64,000 nt of DNA from Rhodospirillaceae bacterium (GTDB taxonomy: Bacteria > Pseudomonadota > Alphaproteobacteria > DSM-16000 > Inquilinaceae), in the NCBI GenBank assembly GCA_020638575.1, contig JACKIH010000003.1, forward strand, positions 1,841,501-1,905,500, read 5' to 3'. A model generated the notes under the pieces. That model saw nothing but the letters and a program-made list of their open reading frames with translations. It had not been told where the DNA came from and did no database searches. A program made the position numbers and the translations under genes. Within the stretch, counting starts at the first letter, position 1, and each line of letters starts with the position of its first letter. This document shows, one piece after another, positions 1 to 6,903 of this stretch.

Positions 1-88
1 GTTCAAGCAATGACTGCGGCGAAGTGGCTTTGTCGTGCGCGCTGCCGCCGCAAGGGCCTTCCGGCCACGCGCCCCTGGGATCGCGACA

Positions 89-117
89 TTGACAGCGGTG
101 CCGGGCATCGCCATACA
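89..117 (+). promoter_or_regulatory. Probable sigma70-type promoter of ffh
   Basis: A perfect -35 hexamer TTGACA (89-94) is followed by a 17-base spacer and CATACA (112-117). Transcription would start near 124, about 75 bases before the ffh ATG at 199. The rest of bases 1-198 shows no convincing gene. Spacing and the exact -35 support this; the -10 is only a partial match. Confidence 0.55.
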
Positions 118-198
118 AAGGCCAGGAAATACGCCAGTCCGCGAGGGTTCGCGCACTGGCGATTTTGTCGTTGATGTGATCGGTTTGTGGATCTCGGC

Positions 199-1629
199 AT
201 GTTCGAAGGCTTGAGCGGACGCCTCGGAGACGTGTTCGATCGCTTGCGGCGGCGCGGCGCTTTGTCCGAGTCGGACGTGTCGGCGGCCATGCGGGAGGTG
301 CGAATCGCACTCCTGGAAGCCGACGTCGCCCTGCCGGTGGTCAAGACCTTCGTGGAGCGGGTGAAGGCGCGCGCGGTCGGCCACGAAGTGCTGAAGTCGG
401 TCACGCCCGGCCAGCAGGTCATCAAGATTGTCCACGACAACCTGGTGGAGATGCTGGCGGGCGGGCCGGAGGCGGCTGCCCAGTCCGTGCCGGCCGACGC
501 CGCCTTGAACCTCAATGCCGCCCCGCCGGCGCCGATCCTGATGGTCGGCCTGCAGGGCTCCGGCAAGACCACCACCACCGCCAAGATCGCGCTGCGCCTG
601 AAGACGCGCGAGCGCAAGAAGGTGCTGATGGCGTCGCTGGACGTGCGCCGTCCGGCCGCCCAGGAGCAGCTCCGCGTGCTCGGCGAACAGGTGGACGTGC
701 CGACCCTGCCCATCGTCAAGGGCCAGGACCCCGTGGCCATCACCCGCCGGGCGATGGAGACGGCCCGCCTGGAAGGCTACGACATCGTGCTGCTGGACAC
801 CGCCGGCCGCCTCGCCATCGACGACGAGTTGATGGCCGAAGTCGCCCGCGTGCGCGACGTCGCCAAGCCGGCGGAAACCCTGCTGGTGGCCGATGCCATG
901 ACCGGCCAGGACGCGGTCACCGTCGCCACCAATTTCCACGAGCGCATCGGCATTACCGGCATCGTGCTGACCCGTGTGGACGGCGACGCCCGCGGCGGTG
1001 CCGCACTGTCCATGCGCGCCGTCACCGGCCGGCCGATCAAGCTGATGGGCGTCGGCGAGAAGGTCGACGCGCTGGAAGCCTTCCACCCCGAACGCATCGC
1101 CGGGCGCATCCTCGGCATGGGCGACGTGGTCGGCCTGGTGGAAAAGGCCCAGGAAACGCTGGACCGCGGCGAGGCCGAGAAGATGGCCGCCAAGCTGCAG
1201 AAGGGCCAGTTCGACCTGGAAGACCTGGCCAGCCAGCTTCGCCAGATGCGCAAGATGGGCGGCATGAGCGGCTTGATGAGCCTGCTGCCCGGCGTCGGCA
1301 AGCTGAAGCAGCAGATGGCCGATGCCAAGATCGACGACAGCATCCTGAAGCGCCAGGAAGCCATCATCCAGTCGATGACGCCCAAGGAGCGGCGCAACCC
1401 CAAGATCATCATGGCCTCGCGCAAGCGGCGCATTGCCGCCGGCTCCGGCACCACGGTGCAGGACGTCAACAAGGTGCTGAAACAGCACCAGCAGATGGCC
1501 GAGATGATGAAGCGGGTGAAGAAGCTGGGCAAGAAGGGCCTGATGCGCGGCGGCCTGGAAGGCATGCTGCCCCCGGGTATGGGCCTGCCGCCGGGCGGTG
1601 GCCTGCCACCGGGAGGGTTCAAGCCGTGA
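199..1629 (+). CDS. ffh: Signal recognition particle protein Ffh (SRP54 GTPase)
   Basis: Binds 4.5S RNA and hydrophobic signal sequences on ribosomes and docks with FtsY to deliver inner-membrane proteins. About 476 residues. The N domain is followed by a G domain with P-loop GLQGSGKTTT (about residues 117-126) and DTAGR; the M domain carries the signature RRIAAGSGTTVQDVN and ends in a Met/Gly/Pro-rich tail (GMLPPGMGLPPG). A slightly longer Ala/Pro-rich linker than usual (about residues 88-110) joins N and G. I chose ATG 199 because the family starts with MFE.LS; an in-frame GTG at 187 would add four residues. It heads the cluster leading to rpsP-rimM-trmD-rplS, a common proteobacterial order. 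Confidence 0.97.
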   Translation: MFEGLSGRLGDVFDRLRRRGALSESDVSAAMREVRIALLEADVALPVVKTFVERVKARAVGHEVLKSVTPGQQVIKIVHDNLVEMLAGGPEAAAQSVPADAALNLNAAPPAPILMVGLQGSGKTTTTAKIALRLKTRERKKVLMASLDVRRPAAQEQLRVLGEQVDVPTLPIVKGQDPVAITRRAMETARLEGYDIVLLDTAGRLAIDDELMAEVARVRDVAKPAETLLVADAMTGQDAVTVATNFHERIGITGIVLTRVDGDARGGAALSMRAVTGRPIKLMGVGEKVDALEAFHPERIAGRILGMGDVVGLVEKAQETLDRGEAEKMAAKLQKGQFDLEDLASQLRQMRKMGGMSGLMSLLPGVGKLKQQMADAKIDDSILKRQEAIIQSMTPKERRNPKIIMASRKRRIAAGSGTTVQDVNKVLKQHQQMAEMMKRVKKLGKKGLMRGGLEGMLPPGMGLPPGGGLPPGGFKP

Positions 1630-2042
1630 TGCTCGACCACCTCTCCCTTGCGGTGCGCGACCTGGAGCGCTCGCGCGGCTTCTATGACCGGGTGCTGGCT
1701 CCCCTGGGGTACGCGCGCGTGCAGGACCTGGAGTTGGACCACTACGCCGCCGCGGCCTACGGCTACGTGCTGGACGGCCGGCCGAAGTCGGTGCTGTGGA
1801 TCGGCATCGGGCTCGACGGCCCGCCGGACCCGGTGGTGCCGATGGCGGGTTTCCACCTGGCGTTCGCGGCCCCCGACCGGGCGGCGGTGGATGCCTTCCA
1901 CGCCGCAGCGCTGGCCGCCGGCGGGCGCGACAACGGCGCGCCCGGTCTGCGCCCGCACTACCACGCCGAATACTACGGCGCCTTCATCCTCGACCCCGAC
2001 GGCTATCACATCGAGGCGTGCTGCCACCGGCCGGAGGAGTGA
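1629..2042 (+). CDS. VOC (glyoxalase/bleomycin-resistance) family protein
   Basis: Small protein of 137 residues with a vicinal-oxygen-chelate fold: an N-terminal MLDHLSLAVRDLERS segment (beta strand with His4, then helix), a central GFHLAFAAPDRAAV repeat and a C-terminal DPDGYHIEACC strand, giving a His/His/Glu metal-ligand pattern. The substrate cannot be told; relatives include lyases, isomerases and dioxygenases. The ATG overlaps the ffh stop (TGATG, 1627-1631), so it is probably translationally coupled to ffh. A GTG one codon earlier (1626) is possible. Such a gene between ffh and rpsP is not a standard member of this operon and looks like an insertion or passenger. Confidence 0.85.
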   Translation: MLDHLSLAVRDLERSRGFYDRVLAPLGYARVQDLELDHYAAAAYGYVLDGRPKSVLWIGIGLDGPPDPVVPMAGFHLAFAAPDRAAVDAFHAAALAAGGRDNGAPGLRPHYHAEYYGAFILDPDGYHIEACCHRPEE

Positions 2043-2136
2043 TCGCCCGGCCGCCGGCCACAGGGCCGCGCGCCGTCCCCACACCCGCACCCATCGCAAA
2101 CCCACACAGAAGACCGATCAAACCGAAGGAACGCAC

Positions 2137-2529
2137 ATGTCCGTCAAGATCCGCCTCAGCCGCGGCGGCGCCAAGAAGCGCCCGTTCTACCGCATCGTGG
2201 TTGCCGACGCCCGCGACCCCCGCGACGGCCGCTTCATCGAGAAGGTGGGCACCTACAACCCCTTGCTGCCCCAGGACCATCCCGAACGCATCGTCCTGAA
2301 GACCGAGCGCATCCAGTACTGGCTCGGTTGCGGCGCCCAGCCGACGGACCGCGTGGCGCGCTTCCTGGGTCAGGCGGAGCTGATCTCCGCTCCGGCGATC
2401 CGCGAAACGCCGAAGAAGTCCGTTCCCAAGGCGAAGGCGCAGGAGCGCGCCAAGGAGCGCGCGAACAAGGCCGCCGCCGCGGCGCCTGAACCGGCCGCCC
2501 AGCCGGCGGAGGCCGCCGCCGAGGCGTAA
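2137..2529 (+). CDS. rpsP: 30S ribosomal protein S16
   Basis: Small-subunit protein needed for 30S assembly. 130 residues: the conserved S16 body (MSVKIRLSRGGAKKRPFYRI, then FIEKVGTYNP and RIQYWLGCGAQPTD) occupies the first 80-90 residues. It is followed by an extended Lys/Ala/Glu-rich tail (from about residue 95) typical of alphaproteobacterial S16 and probably disordered. A GAAGGAA ribosome-binding site lies 6 bases before the ATG. First of the four-gene rpsP-rimM-trmD-rplS group; the 94 bases after the VOC gene may carry its own promoter. Confidence 0.97.
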   Translation: MSVKIRLSRGGAKKRPFYRIVVADARDPRDGRFIEKVGTYNPLLPQDHPERIVLKTERIQYWLGCGAQPTDRVARFLGQAELISAPAIRETPKKSVPKAKAQERAKERANKAAAAAPEPAAQPAEAAAEA

Positions 2530-2559
2530 CCGCCCGGCGGCTCGCCGTCTCCCACCGGC

Positions 2560-3117
2560 ATGGCACACGCGCAAAAGGTCTGCGTCGGCATGATCACCGG
2601 CAGCCACGGCATCCGCGGGTGCGTGAAGGTCAAGCCCTTCACCGAAGACCCTGGGGCGATCACCGCCTACGGGCCGCTGAGCGATGCCGACGGTCGGGAG
2701 ACCTACACGCTCACCCTGCTATCGCGCCTCAAGGGCCAGTGGCTGGCCCGGCTCGACGGGGTGGACGACCGCGACGCCGCCGACCGCATGAAGGGCCGCC
2801 GCCTCTATGCCGACCGCGACCGCCTGCCGGCGGCCGGGGAGGACGAGTTCTACTACGACGACCTGGTGGGCCTGGCGGCGGTGGCACCGGATGGTACACC
2901 GCTGGGTGCGGTGCGCGGGGTGTTCGACTTCGGCGCCGGCGACGTGCTGGAGATCGTACGCCCCGGTGCCGCGGACCTGCTGGTGGCCTTCACCCGCGCA
3001 GCCGTGCCGCTGGTGGACTTGGCGGCTGGCCGCCTCGTCGTCGACCCGCCGGCGGAGACCGAGGTGCCGGTGGAGGTGGGCACGGATGCGGACACGGACC
3101 GGGAGGCGGCGCCATGA
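2560..3117 (+). CDS. rimM: Ribosome maturation factor RimM
   Basis: Assists late maturation of the 30S head by binding S19. 185 residues, normal length. The N-terminal RimM domain contains VCVGMITGSHGIRGCVKVKPFT (split here as VCVGMITGSHGIRG then CVKVKPFT), followed after about residue 95 by a PRC-barrel domain (EFYYDDLVGLAAV, FDFGAGDVLEI, and VPLVDLAAGRLVVDPP). It lies 30 bases after rpsP, and its stop overlaps the trmD start as ATGA (3114-3117), indicating translational coupling. The acidic C-terminal tail is not conserved in the family. Confidence 0.96.
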   Translation: MAHAQKVCVGMITGSHGIRGCVKVKPFTEDPGAITAYGPLSDADGRETYTLTLLSRLKGQWLARLDGVDDRDAADRMKGRRLYADRDRLPAAGEDEFYYDDLVGLAAVAPDGTPLGAVRGVFDFGAGDVLEIVRPGAADLLVAFTRAAVPLVDLAAGRLVVDPPAETEVPVEVGTDADTDREAAP

Positions 3118-3932
3118 CCGCCGCGACCGGGACCGCACCCGCTTGGACCGCCCGCGTGCTCACCTTGTTCCCGGAGATGTTTCCCGGCCCGCTCGGCTGC
3201 TCGCTCGCCGGCAGGGCGCTGAAGCAAGGCTTGTGGGCGCTGGAAACGGTGGACATCCGCACCTTTGCGCGCGATAAGCACCGGTCCGTCGACGACGCCC
3301 CCCTGGGCGGCGGTGCCGGCATGGTGATGCGCCCCGATGTGGTGGATGCCGCCCTGACGGCCGCCCGCGCCGGCGCCGACCGGGTCCTCTACGTCACCCC
3401 GCGTGGACGCCTGCTGACCCAGGCCCTGGTGGCGGACCTGGCGCGAGCTTGCTGCGTCACCGTGCTGTGCGGCCGCTACGAAGGGATCGACCAGCGGGTG
3501 CTCGATGCCCATGGGGTGGAAGAGGTGAGCGTCGGCGACTATGTGCTGTCGGGCGGCGAACCGGCGGCGATCTGCCTGATCGATGCTGTGGTGCGCCTGC
3601 TCCCCGGTGTCATGGGCAACCGCGACAGCGCGGCGGAGGAGAGTTTCGGGGCCGGTGGCCACGACCTCCTGGAATACCCGATCTACACCCGGCCTGCGGT
3701 GTGGACCGGGCTCGACGGCGTGGCCCGGCCGGCACCCGAGGTGCTGGTCTCCGGCCACCACGAACAGGTGCGCCGCTGGCGCCAGGCCGAAGCCGAGCGG
3801 ATCACCCGCGAGCGCCGGCCGGATCTCTGGCGGCGCCACGTCCGGACGGGCGAGACCGCCGGCAACCGAGACGCCGCCGAGTGCGGCAGTGAGACGAACG
3901 ACCACCGGGCCGCTGCCGAGCAGCCGGTTTGA
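3114..3932 (+). CDS. trmD: tRNA (guanine37-N1)-methyltransferase TrmD
   Basis: SPOUT-class enzyme that methylates G37 of tRNAs reading codons that start with C, using S-adenosylmethionine, to prevent +1 frameshifting. 272 residues. Visible motifs are GGGAGMVMRPD, YVTPRGRLLTQ, LCGRYEGIDQRV and the knot segment SVGDYVLSGGEPA, followed by the C-terminal tRNA-binding region with GHHEQVRRWR. The last 30 or so residues form a non-conserved polar extension. The start is set by the ATGA overlap with rimM. Essential in most bacteria; the neighbourhood is the classic one. Confidence 0.97.
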   Translation: MTAATGTAPAWTARVLTLFPEMFPGPLGCSLAGRALKQGLWALETVDIRTFARDKHRSVDDAPLGGGAGMVMRPDVVDAALTAARAGADRVLYVTPRGRLLTQALVADLARACCVTVLCGRYEGIDQRVLDAHGVEEVSVGDYVLSGGEPAAICLIDAVVRLLPGVMGNRDSAAEESFGAGGHDLLEYPIYTRPAVWTGLDGVARPAPEVLVSGHHEQVRRWRQAEAERITRERRPDLWRRHVRTGETAGNRDAAECGSETNDHRAAAEQPV

Positions 3933-3945
3933 GGAGACAGGGACG

Positions 3946-4350
3946 ATGAACGTCATTGACCAGATTGAACGGCAGCAGATCGAAAAGCTGACCGCCGAGA
4001 AGGAAATCCCGGATTTCCGTCCGGGCGACACGCTGCGCGTCAACGTCAAGGTGGTGGAAGGCAACCGCGAGCGCGTGCAGGCCTATGAAGGCGTGTGCAT
4101 CGCCCGCAAGAATGCCGGCATCAACAGCGCCTTCACGGTGCGCAAGATCTCCTACGGCGAAGGCGTGGAGCGCGTGTTCCCGCTCTACAGCCCGCGCATC
4201 GATAGCATCGTCCTGGTGCGCCGCGGCACGGTGCGCCGCTCCAAGCTCTACTACCTGCGCGATCTGCGCGGTAAGGCGGCCCGCATCAAGGAGCGCCGCG
4301 ATCCCCGCTCCACCAAGGCCAAGGCGGACGCGCAGACCGCCGGGGCGTAG
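3946..4350 (+). CDS. rplS: 50S ribosomal protein L19
   Basis: Large-subunit protein at the 30S-50S interface. 134 residues with the L19 core: FRPGDTLRVNVKVVEG, YEGVCIARKNAGINS, FTVRKISYGEGVERVFPLYSP and RRGTVRRSKLYYLRDLRGK. A short Lys/Arg/Ala-rich tail follows. A GAGGAGA ribosome-binding site precedes the ATG by about 9 bases. It is the last gene of the operon, 13 bases after trmD, and a GC-rich hairpin lies just downstream. Confidence 0.97.
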   Translation: MNVIDQIERQQIEKLTAEKEIPDFRPGDTLRVNVKVVEGNRERVQAYEGVCIARKNAGINSAFTVRKISYGEGVERVFPLYSPRIDSIVLVRRGTVRRSKLYYLRDLRGKAARIKERRDPRSTKAKADAQTAGA

Positions 4351-4359
4351 CGGCGACTG

Positions 4360-4380
4360 GGGCGGGAGAGCCTCCCGCCC
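4360..4380 (+). terminator. Hairpin terminator candidate after rplS
   Basis: Perfect 9-bp stem GGGCGGGAG / CTCCCGCCC with loop AGC, 9 bases after the rplS stop. It has no T-run, so it may slow or process transcripts rather than act as a strong intrinsic terminator. The remaining sequence up to 4559 shows no gene. Confidence 0.5.
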
Positions 4381-4559
4381 GATCCTCCCTTGCTGGTCCA
4401 TTGGTCCCTGCCGGGCGCGGCCGTCCGGCAGCCTTTGGCGTTTGCGTGCCGTTACGGCCGGTCCGGCCATCGCGCCAAGGTTGATTTCCGTGTTTGCAGG
4501 CGGGGGTTTCTGCGGGCAATAGTCTTGGGTTGTCGCGAACGGCCAGGGAGGCCACCCGC

Positions 4560-5861
4560 ATGCCGCCGGACCACGCTCCCCCGTCCAGTATCGGCCCCGG
4601 CGGCCATGGCAGCGGGTCCGCGTCTCCCCCCATCCACCGGGTCGCCGTGCCGGAAGCCGGCGACACGCCGGCCTTGCCGGACATGGCGCGGCTCAGGCAG
4701 GCGCGGCTTGCCAAGGTGAAGGCGGAACTGGCGCGGCGCGACGTGGCGGGGGCACTCCTCTACGACCCCATCAACATTCGCTATGCCACCGGCAGCCGCA
4801 ACATGGCGGTGTGGACGCTGCACAACGCCGTCCGCTACGCCTTCGTGGCCACCGAAGGCCCGGTGGTGATCTTCGATTTCCACGGTTGCGGCCACCTGTC
4901 GGACGGGCTCGACACCGTGGACGACACCCGTGCCGCGGTCTCCTGGTACTACTTCGGCGCCGGCCCCCACATGCAGGCGCGCGCGCGCAAATGGGCCGCG
5001 GAGATCGCCGACCTGGTGGACCTTCACGGCGGCGGCAATCGCCGCCTCGCCGTCGACACGGTGGACCCGGCCGGTCTCGACGCGCTGCGCGCCCTCAACA
5101 TCGAGGTGGTGGACGGCCAGGGTGCCTGCGAAGCCGCACGGCTCTTCAAGACGCCGGACGAAATCGCCGCCATGCAGCAGTCCATCGCCGTCGCCGAGGC
5201 CGGCATGTACCGCATGCGCGAGGCCCTGCGCCCCGGCGTGACGGAACAGGCGATCTGGGCGCTGCTGCACGAAACCAACATCGCCTTGGGCGGCGAATGG
5301 ATCGAAACGCGGCTGCTGACCTCCGGCGAAAAGACCAACCCGTGGTTCCAGGAAGCCGGCACACGCCTGTTGCGGCCGGGCGACCTGTTGAGCTTCGACA
5401 CCGACCTGATCGGCCCCTACGGCTACTGTGCGGACATCTCCCGCACCTACCATTGCGGCCCCGGCCGGCCGAGCGACGAGCAGCGCAAGCTCTACCGGCT
5501 GGCCTGGGAGCAGATCCAGCACAACACCGCCCTGATCCGCCCCGGCCTCGGCTATCGCGAGTTGGCCGAGCGCGCCATGGTGCTGCCGGAGGACTACATG
5601 CCCCAGCGCTACTCCGTGCTCGCCCACGGGGTGGGGCTGTGCGACGAGTACCCGGCTTGCGTCTACCTCCAGGACTTCGACGACGCCGGCTATGACGGCG
5701 TGTTCGAGGCCGGCCAGACGGTGTGCGTGGAAAGCTATGTCGGTGCCGTGGGCGGCCGCGAAGGCGTGAAGCTGGAGCAGCAGGTGCTGGTGACCGATAC
5801 CGGCGTGGCGCTGCTGTCCACCTTCCCCTGGGAAGAGGATCTGCTGGGGCGCGAGATCTGA
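4560..5861 (+). CDS. dddP: DddP-like M24-family protein (candidate DMSP lyase)
   Basis: DddP cleaves dimethylsulfoniopropionate (DMSP) to dimethyl sulfide and acrylate using a creatinase/aminopeptidase-P fold with two metals. 433 residues; N-terminal creatinase-like domain (RNMAVWTLHNAVRYAFVATE) and C-terminal M24 domain. All six metal ligands are present: D280, D282, D292 (SFDTDLIGPYGYCADIS), H356 (AHGVGLCDEYP), E391 (VCVESY), E406 (VKLEQQV). Their spacing equals what I recall for characterised DddP (each 15 residues higher there). GEWIETR and GPYGYCADIS are also DddP-like. Start chosen at ATG 4560 because AGGGAG lies 9 bases upstream; it gives a Pro/Gly-rich leader, and ATG 4683 is an alternative. 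dhaK follows after 38 bases, so the two are probably co-transcribed. A peptidase or other M24 activity cannot be excluded without assay. Confidence 0.75.
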   Translation: MPPDHAPPSSIGPGGHGSGSASPPIHRVAVPEAGDTPALPDMARLRQARLAKVKAELARRDVAGALLYDPINIRYATGSRNMAVWTLHNAVRYAFVATEGPVVIFDFHGCGHLSDGLDTVDDTRAAVSWYYFGAGPHMQARARKWAAEIADLVDLHGGGNRRLAVDTVDPAGLDALRALNIEVVDGQGACEAARLFKTPDEIAAMQQSIAVAEAGMYRMREALRPGVTEQAIWALLHETNIALGGEWIETRLLTSGEKTNPWFQEAGTRLLRPGDLLSFDTDLIGPYGYCADISRTYHCGPGRPSDEQRKLYRLAWEQIQHNTALIRPGLGYRELAERAMVLPEDYMPQRYSVLAHGVGLCDEYPACVYLQDFDDAGYDGVFEAGQTVCVESYVGAVGGREGVKLEQQVLVTDTGVALLSTFPWEEDLLGREI

Positions 5862-5899
5862 TCCGATCGAGGGTGCCACCGGCGAACGGAGGCCAGGCG

Positions 5900-6892
5900 A
5901 TGAAGAAGCTGATCAACGGCCACGACGTCCTCCTGGCCGAATCCCTGCTGGGGTTCGGTGCCGCCCATGCCGATCTGGTGCGGGTGAACCTGGATCCGCG
6001 CTTCATCGTGCGCGCCGATGCGCCGCGGCCCGGCAAGGTGGCGGTGGTCTCCGGCGGCGGATCGGGCCACGAGCCGCTGCACGGCGGCATGGTCGGCCCC
6101 GGCATGCTGGATGCCGCCTGCCCCGGCGAGGTGTTCACCTCCCCCACCCCCGACCAGATCATCGCCGCCGCCCAGGCGGTGGACGGCGGGGCCGGCACCC
6201 TGCTGATCGTGAAGAACTACTCCGGCGACGTGATGAACTTCGAGATGGCGGCCGAACTGCTGGCCGGCGAGGTCGCCACGGTGCTGGTAAACGATGACGT
6301 GGCGGTGGAGGATTCGCTGTACACCACCGGGCGGCGCGGCGTCGCCGGCACGGTGGTGGTGGAGAAGGTGGTGGGTGCCGCGGCGGAAGCCGGCCGCTCG
6401 CTCGCCGACTGTGCGGCCCTGGGCGAGCGGGTGAATGCCGCCACGGGCTCACTGGGCGTGGCGCTGACCAGTTGCACGGTGCCGGCGGCGGGAACGCCGA
6501 CGCTTGAGATCGCCGAGGACGAGATCGAATTCGGCGTCGGCATCCACGGCGAAGCGGGCCGCCGCCGCGAAAAGCTGCGCCCGGCCGACGCCATCGTCGG
6601 CGACATGGTGGCCGACGTGCTGGCCGATCTGGCGCCCGCCCGCGGCACCCCGGCCATCCTGCTGGTCAACGGTTTCGGCGCGACGCCTCTGCTGGAACTG
6701 CACCTCGTCTACCACACCGCCCGGCGGCTTCTGGAAGATGCCGGCGTGCCGGTGGTGCGGACGCTGGTGGGCAACTACACCACCTCGCTCGACATGGCGG
6801 GGTGCTCGCTCACCGTCACGCTCGCCGACGACGAGATCCTGGCGCTGTGGGATGCTCCGGTGCGCACCGCCGCCTTGCGCTGGGGGATGTAG
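5900..6892 (+). CDS. dhaK: PTS-dependent dihydroxyacetone kinase, substrate-binding subunit DhaK
   Basis: DhaK holds dihydroxyacetone as a hemiaminal on a histidine while DhaL-ADP donates phosphate, giving dihydroxyacetone phosphate for glycolysis. 330 residues, normal length. Visible are VVSGGGSGHEPLHGGMVG, LLIVKNYSGDVMNF, VLVNDDVAV and the covalent-binding histidine H216 in GVGIHGEAG; the C-terminal half has NGFGATPLLELHLVY. Probably in one transcript with the DddP-like gene. It converges with dhaM (only 11 bases between stops), so K and L/M subunits of one enzyme come from opposite strands, an unusual split of the usual dhaKLM order. Confidence 0.94.
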   Translation: MKKLINGHDVLLAESLLGFGAAHADLVRVNLDPRFIVRADAPRPGKVAVVSGGGSGHEPLHGGMVGPGMLDAACPGEVFTSPTPDQIIAAAQAVDGGAGTLLIVKNYSGDVMNFEMAAELLAGEVATVLVNDDVAVEDSLYTTGRRGVAGTVVVEKVVGAAAEAGRSLADCAALGERVNAATGSLGVALTSCTVPAAGTPTLEIAEDEIEFGVGIHGEAGRRREKLRPADAIVGDMVADVLADLAPARGTPAILLVNGFGATPLLELHLVYHTARRLLEDAGVPVVRTLVGNYTTSLDMAGCSLTVTLADDEILALWDAPVRTAALRWGM

Positions 6893-6903
6893 GGGCAGGC
6901 CAC

